The notes below the pieces were generated by a model. That model saw nothing but the letters and a program-made list of their open reading frames with translations, ran no database searches and was not told the DNA's origin. A program made the position numbers and the translations under genes. A stretch of 64,000 nt of DNA from assembly GCA_038025085.1 (NCBI GenBank), contig CM076142.1, positions 13,311,501 through 13,375,500 of the forward strand. Reading direction: 5' to 3'. Origin of the DNA: Tetragonia tetragonoides (lineage: Eukaryota; Streptophyta; Magnoliopsida; Caryophyllales; Aizoaceae). Positions 39,105 to 55,240 of this stretch are shown piece by piece (position 1 is the stretch's first letter; each line of letters starts with the position of its first letter).

Positions 39105-40241
39105 GAGAGAGACCGTGCAGCTTAGAATCTTGTGTTTGGATCAATGAAGCTGGACAACCTTTTTGATTGTGGATTATTTAGTTTTTTTAATCTTGTTATT
39201 TTGTCAGAACTCTGTATGCTACTTTCCATAGTATTTTGCTTTATGATGGTTATGGATTTATACTATAATCGTGTTAAATTTAGGTGTCAGCCTTGCTCTA
39301 AAAGATTGCTCATATAGTCATATTCTTTGCAAAGTGGTGTGCTCTCGTTAAAAAGCTTTCTGAAGTTGCTAGACTTGGCCCGTAAGGCTATAAAGCTTGC
39401 AAAGTCATTGTTGCGTAGATTGAAGGGACACAAGGCAATCCTCGTTTATCTTGGAAGTCATGAAGGAAAACAATTTTGAATAAACAACATATCTATTTGT
39501 TTTATACTAATCATTTCAGGAGTTAATGAAAATTTTAAAATAGTCCCTACGTGCAAGGTAAAAGTCTCTACCAATATCTTATCAAAAAAAAAAATAAAAA
39601 AATTATACCAATAGTACTACTATAACATTTAAGAAAGTGTACAACTTGGCCTCTACCAATAAATATCTTGAAAACCCTGTCATGGTAAAAGCCTTTGATA
39701 GATGGAGCATTGTTATTTACAGCAAAACGATGCCAGTGTACAGGAGCACCAGCATAAGCATAACTTCTGGAAGATCAAGTAATCCAAAAAATAAAAATAA
39801 ATATAAAAACTACATTGAACTCTGCTAATTAACTCATGAACATGTTGGCTTCTCCCGTTAGCGATCTTTACCCGTGGATGAAGCCATGTATACCTCCTTT
39901 ACACCTTTAGCCCTAACTATTACTCTCATCTCTATATACGGTCTCATGAATATACGAGCTGAATTGGTTGATATCTACCTCCACATTCTAGCAAAAACAA
40001 CGCAGGATTCTGAACAGAACAAAAGAAATCACGAAGCGCATCTCCAAACAAAACTTCCACTCCAAAGCCTGGGAGTACTTGGAGAGTGATATTATTGTGC
40101 AAACTTGTAATCAAGCACCCCAGATCAATGATATGCTGGTAGCAACCTATACGATGGTTTTCCTTTTTTTTTCCTTTCTTTTGGGGGGCTCCCCTTTTTT
40201 GCTTGGATAATCCGTAAGATAATAATTAAGAAAAAGATCTT
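39105..40241. other. Intergenic between convergent RPL10 and RSH1
   Basis: Holds the presumed 3' UTRs of both genes. An A-rich run occurs near 39584-39602, and a T/C-rich run near 40158-40190. No gene was recognised. Confidence 0.4.
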
Positions 40242-43200
40242 CTACAGTTCAGTAGGGCTCAGCCAACTGCAACCCGCAGACCATCCTAGAACATCAAGTA
40301 TAAGATTAATTCTTGAGCAAGCATCAACCTGGAAAGGAAAACGTTCAGCGCTTGTGGTTAGCTTCTGTGAATCTGGTAAAGATTTTCAGACAAAGTAGGA
40401 AATCATACCAAATTATCCACACTATCTTCAATATGGAACAGCATGACTCCCATGCCCCTCCCTCTATCGATTTCGGCCTGATTCAGTCAAGAACAATAAC
40501 ATTGCAAACAAGTTAGATTTACACTTCCCCAGATCAGATACATATTAGCAGTGCGAAGATTGCTTCAGCTCACCACACAGGAACATACTGAGATCCCTAA
40601 AGAAGACAAGACAGTCACAACTTCACCCATTATGCCTGAAATTTCATGGGGAAGTAGAACATCAGAACTCAAAACAAAACAGTTGATACATCCAAAGGCA
40701 AAACATTTATATTGCTGTTCTTTTACAACCACCTCTAACAATATAACTTGGGCTGTTACTTCACATATATAATTATATACTTCTAAGAGATTCAACATAT
40801 CAGCTAATATTGCTGATGTTATAACTCCAACACAAAGATAAATGAAAAAAAATCAATGAAATGTCAGATCAGTTAACTTCTTTAAATGGAATTTTCATTT
40901 TAAGTCTATGTTCATACTTTACTTTGTCAACCCCATATAGTCATCGCACTTTGGATCTCAGGTCAAATGGAAACAACCTCTCTGTGAGGCTCTGCTCTCA
41001 TAGGGGTAAGGTTGCGTACAACCGACCCCATCTTACCCTGCCTAGGTGGGAGCCTCTTTGAAGGCACTGGGGTAATGTTAATGTTAATGTTAATGTTAAC
41101 TTTGTCAACCCCATGCAATCCATGGGGTAAGGAAATACTCAATAGTTAATAATAGTGGTGCTAATGGACTGCCAAGATGAAAAATCAGCTTTACACAGAA
41201 TGTTAAGACATAAGTAGGAAAAAGGCAATATTATGGGCTAGGCTGTTTGGTGAGCTGTGGATGTGTCCTGCTAGTGTGGTGGAGTTTTTACAGATTCGTT
41301 TAGTGGGCTTCTCGATAGGGAAGGACAGGAATGTAAGGGTGTTTGCTGGAGTATTCGTCTCTTTTGCGATGCTCTGGAATAGACTTGCATATATAGCAGC
41401 CGTATGGGCTAGGGCTGCATTATGCATGAGCTTTAGGAGTTATACAATTTCTGAGGTCCAGCGGAACTACGTTTGAATAAATAGTTTTTGGTAGGGGATG
41501 TCTTGTCCTCTCATGCTGTATAGTTGACACATCATATACTTTTTCTTTCTGTAAAAAAAGAAGTAGAAAAAAGAAAGAGTTACCCTTCCGATCAATACAA
41601 ACCACACAAAGCCATTGGATAGAGTTCCTTTCAAGGCTGTGCCAAGCAGCAATCTTGCTGGTTTGCCAACTTTCCAAACCAGGCACAACGTCCTTGGGCC
41701 TCGCAGTGTTGGCAATTATCATTTTGGCCATTTCATCTCGTGACAATAGGTTCCCTTTCTCCTTCAACAGCTCCACATGCTTATTGTGTTTCCCATTGAC
41801 CTTTGGGACACAAAGACCACCATTCTGTAGGCGAACATCTTCCAAACTTCTTGATGACAACAATGTCTGCAAGGTTTCTTCTGCAACTGGCTTGCTTATC
41901 CTAGAAGAATCAGAGGGCTCATCTTTACTTTCCTTTTCAGAGTCAGCAATAAAAGTGCTAACTGAATCTGCAGTGATTTCTTCAGCAGAAACTGCAGCTT
42001 GCTCCCTTAGAAACTAAGCAAAATATAAGGATTGATCAGAGATAAGCTAATCATAACAACAAGACACACAATTATCAAAAAAAAAAAAAAAAAAGCAACA
42101 ACAAGACACACAGAAGTTGCAGTAGCTTACTCTCATAATCTTATGCCGAGCACTACGGGTTTTGGCATGTTGTAACCACTGCTTATGCTTCTGAAAAGCA
42201 GATTTACTTGAAAGAGCCTGGCACATGAAGAGAATTGTGAAAGCAGCAAATCAGTTTAACTAGTTCATTCACACTTTAGTTACAGAAACTCAAAACAGCG
42301 CAGTACAACTAAAATAATTAAGAACTTCATGTCAGTACCACAAAGAGCAGTGGTTCCTATTACCCAAAAGAGAGGAAATATCCCCACCCCTTAATTTTCA
42401 ATGGTAAGTTATATTCTAACTGGCAAACTTTACCAAACAAACAAACTACATGCTAATGAGTCTAATAACCCAAAATTTCTAGCAATTCCACAATACTATC
42501 ACACAATCTCCTTGCATAGCAGATAAGGGAAAAAAGATTAGATAAATGCACATGATTGCAGCTTAGGCTACAGACAACTTGCAATTTCACTAACACCAAT
42601 ATTCAAGCCTTAATATAACCATTGGTGAATTCTGATATATAGGTTCTTCACTCAAGAAGCAGAGGATCCCATCCTGGGAAGCTACCTATAACTTCTACGC
42701 TGGTTAGTGGTTACCTAGCTGGTCGAAAAACTGTTCAATTTCATAGCCACTATACAACGTAGAGTTAGCAAGACATTAGATTGACCTTCTATAAAACCAG
42801 AGTTACATCTGGAAGCACAATGTGACTACAATGTCCCACAAACATTCCATTCAAACCATTCCCAAATGTCAACTGCAACTACGTATTTCTGATAGATGCT
42901 ATCCACTGTAATTAGATAATATCCAATGCATAAGGAAGATTTGATCATTAGACATGAAAAGTGTAATGCCACAAGAAAACCTATCATTTAAAGTTAAGTT
43001 TAACCAAGGAATTAATGTCAAGATCACATAGTAATGTGTCGTGCAAGGGGAAAAGATACCAGATAGCTCACAGATCAAGATATGGGAGTCCATATATAAT
43101 TATATACTATACGACGTGCCTGAATATGGTAGATAACTACATAACGCAGGCAATACTTACATCATACGTTATTATTTCCACAACTTCTGCATTGGAAAGT

Positions 43201-46200
43201 TCATGTGTTGGAGAAGTAAGATTCCCATTGACCTAATGCAAAACAGCTGTTGTGATGACAGGAATCCCAACATTGAAGTCAAAGTTTAACTACGAAGAGT
43301 ATACCTTAGCAGCCACCATTTTGTTGCCAATTTCTGTGTGTATCATATAAGCATAGTCAACAACTGTTGCTCCCTTCGGCAGATTTTTGATCTGTTCCAG
43401 AGCAGGTAAGATGTTTACACACTAAAATGAAGAGGGAAAGCAACTTTATGGCTGTGATAAATTTCAATAATCATGAACGTATAGCTTCCTTTACCTCTCC
43501 TTGTGGTGTAAACACAAATACACGGCTACCTAACAGATCCCTAGTGATGACATCCACAAATTCCCTAGAACTCATGTTGCCAACAAACTCTTCTTGCCAT
43601 TCTCTGATTGCATTAAGCCACCCAATCTGAGGACAAAAAAGCGTCGTCCATATAATTAGCATAAGGAGAGATGAAGACCTAACATGAAATTCAAGGGGCT
43701 AGTATTACTATCAAGAATCTAATAGCAGTACTGATAACATACCCTGAGAGCAATGTTGCTGTCCTTAACACAGACTGATTTCCCTCTTGAATTCCTAGGC
43801 CTTGTGGCGCCAGCTAGACCATCAACACATACTTTCCCGCAATAATAAACTGCAATACCTCTTTGAGCTATCAGATCCATCTCTTCTGTTCTGATCTGAA
43901 ACCAGAAATAATCAATGAAAAAGGGACAAAAGGTATGATTGAAGTAAACAGTAACAAGTATATCTACTCCAATACTATGAAATGCATTTTTTTCTACTAT
44001 AAAATCACAGCTGAAAACCATTGTTCTACTCCAATCACTTGTTATATACGAACATGTCTAGTATATAAATATCCCAATTTTCATATAGTGCGTACCAACC
44101 CCGCCCCCCTCCCCCCAAAAAAAAAACAAATAATCCCCCTTCGGCAACAAAAAGGCTTGTCATTTTCTTCTCCCTTCTCATCAATGAGTCCCTCAGATTC
44201 ATAGATCTAGGATTTTTTTAATTTAATCCCTAGATCTGCAGATGGTGGACCTTGTTGGGGAAAGCAGGGAAGATGGATGTCTATCGAGTCCAATGGCTGG
44301 TGTGGCAAGATTGAATAGGATGGCCCGAGAAGACAAAAGTACTAGGTAAACCTGTCCTTCCCTTATTGCTTTTTAGCCATTTCACAGCTGTTCTCATTTT
44401 GGCCGCATTTCGCTCCTCCCAGGAGCATGTCAAGAGGGATTTGGTAACCATTTTTTAGCATTCTCGTCTAAGAATCATTTTTGCAATGAAGAATGCAACA
44501 TAGTTTAACATGCACATATGTGAATACTTCAACATTTGCAAAACATGTTGAATTACAAAAGCATTGTTGTCACTGGATTAGAATCAAGTCATTAACAGAA
44601 CTGGACAATATGTTTAAAATTGAAGCAAAGTTTCCTCATAATCATTATGTGGGACAAAATGGAGTAAAGCACAAAGTCCCAAGAGAAAAACACAACTGGG
44701 ACCAACCTGGACTTCCAGTCGAAACATGCTCTCATAAAGAAACGGAATGACGGTTGTATGCAGACTTTGATAGCCATTAGGCTTTGAAGTTGCAATGTAG
44801 TCCTTCATCTGAGACATGAATAATTTAAAGTCAATATAAATATAACGTAATAGGATGACGATGTGTGGAAAAATGAGCAACGAGATCAACAAACTCACAG
44901 ATCGAGGTATTGGTGTCCATATGCTATGGACTAGTCCAAGAACATGGTAGCATAGCTACATAATGTACGGCCAGGAAAAACTTAATTATTAGATATCCCA
45001 TATGTAAGACTTTATGAATAAAGCAGTTAGAGGACAACCTAGATGGTAGGATGTCACAAAAAGATGACACTCTTACCTGCTCAGCACTACACATAGGTCC
45101 AATTCCAGAGCAAGGTTTTGGCTTTATGATAATACGAAGCTGAAATACATTAGCAAGTGCCCAAATTACACAGAATAAGCGAGAAGGCTAAAAACATTTC
45201 TCAAAAGGGAAGATAAAAAAAGAAAAGAAGTTAAGATATACAAATGCAAAATGATAATGAAACAAACCTGAGCAATCTGGTTCACCTCATTAATTGAACT
45301 TTTTGCTTTGGATACAGCTTTATAGATACTGCAAACATAGATTTAAGAATGCCTTCAGCAATACTGGACTTAACTAGTCCAAGAAAATCAGTTGATAACA
45401 TGATAGCCATGTGTTTTTTTTTGAACAGCTAACATGATAGCCATTTAACAAAAGAAATGAACAATTTCAACACAATCAGACAAAATGTAGCCCCTTACAT
45501 ACGCAGCAGCCATTTATCTAAAAAAACATGTTCTGAGTACACAGAACAACATTTATTCAGGTTTGCTATGCCATCACATCAGAGATCAGACTGTACAGTC
45601 CATTACCAAAGCAATAGCACTATAGAAGTTAGGTCAAAATCGACATACTGAGAATTGCTCGATTCCAGACCAAGACTACAAATTTTAGAACATTTCACTT
45701 TATTCAATTTGACAGCACTATAACTTAAATCTGCGAAAAATTTGTCCCATTCATGCAGCTAGTATGGCAACTCAAACATCACATAAACAGAATAAGAGAC
45801 CAGCTCCTGCCTTATATTTGTGCACATATTCCCTCACAAAAACACACCATCATATCATACCTTTGCATAACAAAATATCAAACAGTAGAGAAAATTGGTA
45901 AAGCTAATATGCCACACAACTACAAGTGCAAAGGGAAAGAGAAAGAACGGCTGTACCTGTAAGGCTCCTTACATACAGCACGCACTTCAATTCTCACCGT
46001 CATAAGGTCTAAAAACTGATCATTCTCAATCTTTTCCATCAAAATAGTGTTCGCCTGAAACAACGAGACATGTCTAATAACTATAAGCCAAGGTCAACAC
46101 AAGTTTACATTTGCAATCCTAACTAACATATCCTGCAGATCCAACACCAAACATTAGTAAGCAAGAGTTGTTTAAAATTGAAATCTAGCATAAAGCTAAG

Positions 46201-49200
46201 ATGTTTCTAGTAAGCAAGTGACAACATAAGTTTTGCACTTGCAAGGTAATCCTAACTAAACTATTCAGCAGATCCAAAACCTAACACTAATAAGCAAGAG
46301 AAACCATTCAGAATCTATCTTTAGCATAAAACTTGAAACTTCCTCAAATTGTCACATAATCAGCTCAATTCATGGCACCTGCAGGGAAGCATGCACTCAA
46401 CTTTCAATATTTCAGAATTTATATTATGTTTACATAGATGAGAAATATTACCTCATTTAGTTCCCTTTCATGTTCCTCATAAAGCTCAGCCACTTTTTTA
46501 GTGATCTTCTCATAATCCTGGGCATTTGTGTACATGAAGGACAAATTCTCAAGCTCAGACTGCAATATAAGCCAGAAAACTCAAGTTTAGATTGCAGATT
46601 ACTAAAGCAATGTATATAAAACAAAACTAATTGCCCGATCGTCAGTGAACAACACAAATACCACCTAACAATTGCAGGGCTAGTGACGCAAAGAGTTGCA
46701 ATGGCAGTGAACATGAGGAAAGAGCCACAATATCGTGGTATTTCTCCTAAATATTTGATAAGTTTTACATCGCAAGATGCAACATAATTCAGGGAAATAT
46801 GGGACCAAGAAGAGTGTTGTAGTGTTTTTACAGATGGCCACTGAAAGCCAACTAGGCACTCTACATTTTTTCTCTTGCAACTCTCCTCCTTTCCTTGTCA
46901 AAGACATCTAGGAACAGAGATATACAGGCCTCGATGAACAGAGAGTAATTGATCTGAGTAGAGCACTAGAGCAACAAGTACATACCAATCAGTCACAAGT
47001 TAGAAGATTCAAGGTATACTTTAAAATAGAATCATTTGGTCACTCTGAACTTTGAATAACAATGAAGAGATCCACCGAGCAAGTAGCCCCATCCACAATA
47101 AGGAAAAAAAGAAGTAAGTAAAGCACTAACTCTCATTTAGTGGTCCTCCACTCATTTCACAAGGCAGAGATAGAGCGCAGAACAAAATAGGGCAAATGAC
47201 CTACTACAATGTTCAGAAAGCTCCAGTTACAAATTCAAAAGTAAAACTGTTGCATTCCCCTTTCCATAAATTAAGCAAAAGTAGGATTGGGCCTCATATG
47301 TGTCCGATACTCCTACTGTGGATTTGCAAAATGTGGCTCTTTTCAAGGAGACGAAGGCGGCTAAGTTAGGAAGTTTGCAGATTGGGGGTGTGCCTACCCA
47401 GGAGTCTATACAGCAGCCCATGCACAAGCCTGGCCCTTCACCACAAGGTGGTGACGAGGACTGTGGAGATGGTCTGCTTCCAACTCCGTCAGTGACAGGC
47501 CACACTCTTGGGAGTGAGGAGGCGGATGCGCGTGGTAATGCTCTTGTTGAGGCTTTGGGGATTATAATGGTTAATTCCATGGGAAAGGATATCAACCTTG
47601 GTGCACAGATTACTTCTAGGAAAAGAATGGCTACCGAGAGCTTGAGCGCTTGAAGTCTAGTATAAACTATGACAGGCGTGGGTTAAAGACAGGTTTTTGA
47701 ATAAGCATTGACATTGTATAGGCTTGTTCCCATAGGTTTTGGTTTGGTTCGGTTACGGTCTTTTGAGGACGGATTAATTCTTGTATTCTTAACTTCTTAA
47801 TAAAATTCTTTTTCTTATCTAAAAAAACAAATTAAGCAAAAGATCCTGTTAAGCACCATTAAGAAGTTTTGAAAGTTATTATTACTACAACTTCATTATT
47901 TTCGAAGCACCTTAATGGCCTCTTTGGTGACAAGCTTTCTCCTCCCTATGTCCAATCAAGTGCATCATATTCAATTATCAACAATAATGGAACATTTCTA
48001 TTTTCAATTTTAAGCAGTAACAGGAGCCGTTCTAACTCCTTGGACTTTCAATAACAAAATCCTGTGTGGCCTTGAGGGGACTCAAACCTAGGACCTCTAG
48101 AATAACTCTCAGAAGTCTTACCAGCTGATAACCCCTCAGGGTTACTCTAGAAGGACAAATATCCAGCAAAAGCAAGTTTGAAGAAAGCTGAGGCAGCATG
48201 CTGTCCTCTAGGGCTCTAGTGACGAAAAAGTTACTCATATTATGAGCAATTACAACCAGGAAAGAGATCTCAAAGAGCGGCAACAAATACCTTAATTTGG
48301 TACATCCCAAGAAGCTTTGCCAGAGGGGCAAACACTTGCAATGTCTCCAATGCAATACTCGCCTAGATCAAAAAAATGGGAATCAGTTATAGATTTCAGC
48401 CAAAAGACAACATACCATAGAACCATGCCATACCGTAGATGATAGAACCATGCCATACCATCCCCCATATTATAGACAAACATATTGAGCCAAAAATAAG
48501 CTCCTACCTGCTTATGAGGAGGCATATGTGAAAGAGTACGCATGTTGTGTAATCTATCAGCTAATTTGACAATGATTACACGGACCTGAACCAGAAATTG
48601 ATAGGTGTCAGCCAGGGAAATAGCAACTATAAACAAAAGTAAAAAGAATAAAAAACATCTGAACCTCCTCTGTCATCGCCAGAAACATCTGCCGCAAGTC
48701 ATCTGCCTTTACATCTTGCACGCAACTATTTTCATTATTGTACTTAAGTTTCCCCAGTTTCGATACCTATAAAAGAAAAAGTAAATATCAAATTGCAGCT
48801 AGAAGCGGGACTTATATAATGATTTCAAGTCACTGTAGAAGTGCCAGAAGCAGCACCTTGGTCTCCCCTTCTACAATGTGACGGACAGTAGAACCAAAGT
48901 CCTTTTCAATTCGCTCAAAAGTTACGAGATTTGTGTCCTCAACTGTATCATGCAATAACCCAGCCGCAATAGATTCCCAATCCAATTCCTATAATAAGGT
49001 TCATTGTCCACAAAGATTACGTACTATAAAACTGTATCAAAATAAATGTTTAAATTTACATCAACTTACAAGTTCTCCTAATATGCGTGCAACTGCCACT
49101 GGATGGATAATAAAAGGCTCTCCGCTGCGCCTTTTTTGACCATCATGTGCGTCAAAAGCAAGCTGTGCCAAATAGCTAATTCAAATATAACCAGTACCCA

Positions 49201-52200
49201 AATAAAAAGTATTCCCCACTGAGCAATAAGACAATTCACAAAAATACCTTGAGGGCTTTTTGAACCAATTCAAGTTCACTATGAGGCAGGTAAGAGATGG
49301 TTGGTTTAAGATCCTGAGGCAGCAAAAAGCAACAGACAGCATCATCAGTCATAACTACATTTTCCGTCACTGACGGGATAAGCACATTTTATGTTGTTCA
49401 TCACAGAAGGAGGAAAGCACACTTAAGAAAAGATTTAAAAATTTAAGAAATGACACTTGTTTTGAGAGTGGAAGAATGTTCAAACTTCAATGTTAACAAC
49501 ATCAGTTGATATTCAACAGCCCAAGAAGTCCTTCACCCAACAGAATATTCAGAGGTATGTCTCTATCAAAAGGTTTGAAAGGAATGCAACATATGGAATA
49601 TCTACACATGCAAACAGGAAAGCTAGATAAAATACCAGAACAAAGAAATAATAAAACTCATGTACAACCCAGACAATCTAACTCAAAATTACCCTCTTAA
49701 TGGAAATGGTAGGCTTGATAATTTAATAATATGTAGGACTGATTTGGTTCATGGACTACACAACCCAATCCTGCCACATTCACTACTCAGATGCGTCATG
49801 GGCCTTTAGACTTTTAGCCTGTGCAGCAAGAACCATTATCAGCTTGATGAAACAACAAGAAAAGGCCCACCCAATACGAGCCAAACAAGCAAGAACATTC
49901 ATAATGAGGCTTTCAAGGCATCATCTTCTACTAGTGGCGTACAGCTTAGCACAATGTGCACAGTTTCATCAAGTAGCCCATCAACATATTATCATGCTTA
50001 GGGCTGTCAAACAAGTCAGTGTAGTGCCGTGTCGATTGTCTGTTGGCCTCAAAAAACATATCTTTGGTATGAATTTGAAGATAATTACATTCTACAACAA
50101 ATTAGTGCAATTGTGTCAGATTCAGGTTATTCATGTTTCTCTCGGTAACTTAGCGTTGTGTTTGTGTTGTTTGTCACCGTGTCAGACAGCCCTACTCATG
50201 CTACATAGTAGTAGAAATGGACATCTATCAGATTTTAAGATCTACAAATGCAAAAATTAAAGATGAAAGCCACAAGCAAAGAGATTGAACTTGGCTTGCC
50301 TCCAAATATAATAAAAGTAAAAGAGATTCATTATGCCACTATTTCCATCATTTCAACCTGATGAAAAAGTTTTTTTTTTAATAAAACTGTTCATTAGCTT
50401 CTCTCTTTTACTTTACAATCCTTGGAAAAACCTAAAGGTTAATCAAGTCCGAAATACTTTAGTCTAGTTCTAACTTGGTTGCCATGGCTGAAAATTAGCA
50501 AAACCAGCAAATGTAACAAATGTGCACCACAAGGGCACAAGCAGCTCAATCAACTAATAGGTCCAACCTTTAAGCCTGAAGAGTAATAAGAGCCTCTGAC
50601 ACAAGAAGGCACCTAAGCATTCAAAGTATAAAGAACAATAAGCTAACAACTGACATTAACAATGATGGTTAGAGTTCGTATGAGAAGACATTGCTCAATT
50701 GGGCCTAAAAATTGATTAAAGTTTTTCCAATTTGATTGACGGCCTTTGGTCTAACTGTGTAAAGATTAGTCAAGTCGGTTTCAGGAAGTATTAATGATTG
50801 GCGGTAAATTTATGAGCTAGAGACTCTGTAACGCAAAAACTCACTTCTAGATACATTGCAGTGCACTAGTGGTGGTTTACTTAACATGCACACGGGGAAA
50901 GAGTGGTAAACTTCAATGGGCAGAGCTCCAGTTAAGAAATTAGGACCTTATGGAGAAAGCAGCTGTGCCCAATGGACCACAAATCAGCCTATGACAACTT
51001 GCAAGAAAATTTACAACTTAGACAGGGGTTGGCAGCTCTTTCTTCTCCCATCAAGAGCAATAAACAATAGGGTCAATCATTCAACAGTACTAATTCATCA
51101 AGTACCAACATATGATCTTGGTCATGGCGATAAGCAGCAAGCAAACTCGTATTTACATACTTTCTAAGAGTTTCAATTTTCAATTTTTTTATGAATGTAT
51201 TTACAATGCTACTGCTTACATAATATGACTTTCATGTTCCTTGCGTACCTCCCACAAACTTTCAGCGGTAATATCACCAAAAGATTCATCTCCAAAAGCC
51301 GAAGAACAATGCCATTTCCATCTTTTAAAAGTTTGATGCCCTGAGCTACGGAAGCAGGACTCTGACCCATTGCCAAGTCCGATATCATAAACCTTGCATC
51401 TCTGCAACAAGCAAGATCAAGTTAAAAAAAGAAAAGAAAAGAGTGGGGCATCTCACAATATAGAACAAATACCAAGATCACTTCTACAAGGCCAAAAGGA
51501 GGAGAGAGATAAGGGGATATATGAGAACAATAGTATTAAGGGTTCTTCTAATCTCACAAGTTACAAGTAGGAGTCAGTCAAAAACATATCCAATTCTATT
51601 TCCTCTTAATATTTGTGTCTAAGAGAAAGTTTTGTTATAAGCTTTACCAAATGGAATTTTGTTCACATACAATAAAAGCATCACAAGAGATGTATGTCCA
51701 CACAGAATCCTTACAAAAGCCAAACACTTGTGCAAGCTACAAAATAAGAAGAAAATCACAAAGCTATACAATCTTTAACTCTTTAAGCCAGATTGAGAAC
51801 CTTTTTTTTTTAGATGAAAGAATTTTCAGCATTGCATCTTTAAGGTCCTATACACAAAACAGAAGTTTGATGCCCTGGCAAGAGTGTATTTTTCTTAAGC
51901 TGTTTCAGGAATCAGATCTTGAAAATTCTAGTAGAATACTAAGAAAACTCACCATACCTATGCATATACAGCCTTAAAGATGCAATTTCAAAGATCTTCG
52001 AGTGAAGTTGGGTTGATGAGCAGTTCTTCTGGGGATTTTACACTAATGGAAGATTGACTTTGCCACGAAACATAGCTTGCCAAACACACCAATACTAAAG
52101 GAAACCCCTACTGAAAGACACTGTGAACTGGTCCCATAACAAGCAGGGCTGAAATGATCGGAACAGTGTTTTTACCCAGTAATCTTCAATGCTCAAGATA

Positions 52201-55048
52201 ATATCTCCATCATAAACAAATCCAATGATTAAAAAGAAAATTCTCAAAGGAGTTGTATAGGTGTATTAGTGAGTTCTTGACAAATGTTGTATACAAGTAT
52301 GGGACATACCCAGACCGGGAAAGGAAAAAACAAGGACCATGTGCGAGCAACTTTATAGCTCCTTTAGTAACTCAAGGGCAAGAGTGCAATTTTATTGTGC
52401 TGTTTCAGGGATTAGATCATGAAAATTCTAGTAATATACTAAGAAAACTCTCTTGAGCCCAAGTTTGAGTTACCTCCAAACAGATGCTTGTTTCAAAAGC
52501 AAGTTCTCGTCTATACATAACAGTTATCATGACCAATCCAGATCTAGAAGGAATAAAAACACTCCAGCACATGTAGCAACTTTGACTGGCCAATCTCACC
52601 AAAAAAAAGATGAGAAGTTCACAGCATGTTTTGCATAGGTATGGTGAGTTCGTCTCTCACAAACCCAAGCTGGGTTTCCGAGATTTGAATCACACTTGTG
52701 AGTGGATTTCATAAGTGTTATAGTATGAATGTCTTTGTCATGAAGTATTTCTCAGCACATAAAACTTCTTGTGCACCAGACTCTCCTGCTTTACTCCTCT
52801 CTATTCGCAGACTAAAGTGAAACCCATGTTTCCATCGTATTAGATGCACATAATCCCCAGATTTCCAATCAGTTACAGCCATGAAGTAGTCAGAAGCCTA
52901 AAATGGAGATTTTAACATTTGTTGAAAGCTGCCTCCATAAAGCATCATAGGTAAACAAAGCATGGAGAATACTTTCAGATGAAAAAGCAGCTAAATCAAG
53001 ATGACCTCGCATAGAATACAACATATCTTCGGGTGAAGGTTTATCATTAATCAGTTAAACATATTGGAACTAGTAAATAAGGAGGATCCTGCAAAACCTC
53101 CAAGCAAACGATGGGCAAGAAGATTATCAAAAGACTAATTTAACATGCATATAACTAAGAAAGACAACATTAAGAAAACTGAAATACGGAGCACTACTCT
53201 ATAACTGCTGCCCCCAGGAATCAACACGCACAAGCCTCCTTTGATGAGGGAGTTTACCTTTCTCAAAAGGTACCACATCTGTCTAGCAGAAGTTGGGAGT
53301 TTCACACATGGTTTCAAGCCTTCTAACAACTGAATGAGATCGAAACAAGAATACACCAAACAAGTATAATTGACCCCAGGTGTGATCCCAGAAACTTGCA
53401 TCAGCCCACAAATATGCTTTGTCAACCTAATACTTGAATGCCTCGGTGCAACTAAAGCAAACCTCTCAACCTAAGATCACGAAACTTATCTAGTAAAGCT
53501 AAGCTTATACTCCCTCCATCCCAATATTTTAGTTCTCTATGGAAACTCTAATTTGCAAAGAGACATATCATTAATGCATTCATTTTGTATCTAAATGTAT
53601 GACTTGTATTTTTTATCTTTAACCTTTTAACTTGATCTCGTCTTTTTTATCCTTAACTAGTTCAGCATTAATCAGCAATATTTGAACCCACAATTAATGT
53701 AGGGCTTTTTTTGGAAATTGAGTGATCTTCCTTATATATTATAGCCTATAGGAAATTATACTATACTTGGGACTTCCTAAAATGAAATAAGGGACTAAAA
53801 TTTCGGACGGAGGGAGTACGTTCACAAGTACATGTCGCCAGTCACCATAAGACACTATTTTTCGGTGGGTTTTTCACAGTTCACACAGGCCAACTTAAAG
53901 AACAAATGTCATCGATTTCAATTTATGTGTTAAAGGATGGATGGTTAGTTGGTTGATCAGTTGGAACCTAGTTCATCCAATCGTAACACACTCCACACAC
54001 ATCGAATCTCCTTCAAATTGCTTAAACATACTGTCAAACCCTGCAACTGGTCATAAAGGGATGTTGTTGTCACCAGAAACAAAGCTAAAATTGAGCGTCC
54101 AACCTCTTTTAGCTCCCTATCAGTATCATTTCACCTTGCATGGTTTAACTAACAAAGCATGATAAGCAAAGAGTAAATTTACCTCCACAAGTTGCACAAA
54201 GAAGGTCGTTTTTAGACCGTGAATACCCACCACAAAAAAAAAGAAGATTTGTGGTAGTTGTCATACCATCTTAGTAGTTTTAGACCCTACCATCTCCAAA
54301 CTCATACAGATGACAGTGCACCACTTCATCCAGTCCATGGGCACAAAGAGAGTTGTATCAAACATCATAAGATTCATAATCCTCCCAAACCAAAAAAATT
54401 GATGGAGAAGATATGACAAAAGAATAGAATTGATCTTGGTCCCTTGAGCGAAAAAGAAAAATTAATACAATGACTGGACTGTTGTGTTCTTTGTAGTTAG
54501 AGTCAAGGAATACTTTAGAATTTAGAATGTCTAAGAACTTGCTTTGCCAAAAGACTTGCCTTGGTGTGTGACCTAATATTGAAGCTCGTGGCACTTGAAC
54601 CTCAAACATCAATCCGAAGAAGCATTACAATACTAACTATTTTGATTCCTTTTGTAGTAAATCCAATGTCTGTAACTAAGCATTTCCCAAGAAGAACATA
54701 GAGAGCAAAATTAATGACATACAATTCCAAGATCCCTAAAAACACTCTTCTTCCAGTTCCATCTCATTTATACGAGGGAACGAATACTGGAATGCTAAAA
54801 ATAGATAGTTTTCAATAAAACCAAGTAAGGGCATGTTCTTTTCAACTGGTTTCCAGTTTTGACCAGTTCTCCCCAGTTTTGACCAGTTACCAGTTACAAA
54901 ATACAGTTTCCCCCAGTTTTGCCCAGTTTTAATATTTGTACATATTAAACATAATAGTTAAATATAAAATATGTTATATCAAATATAAAAATAAATATAT
55001 GAATTGACTAATATGTAAACATGACTAAAAAGTCCTTATAAAAATAAC

Positions 55049-55095
<47 letters not shown>

Positions 55096-55192
55096 TAATA
55101 ATAATAATAATAACAACAATAGTTTTATTAAAATTAATATTAGTAATAGTAATAATAATAACAATAACAATAATGATAATTAATATTAATAT

Positions 55193-55240
<48 letters not shown>

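Noticed and set aside
49751..50260. 169-codon plus-strand frame in RSH1 intron 3
   Set aside because: It crosses a hAT-like MITE with a target duplication and shows no protein family pattern.
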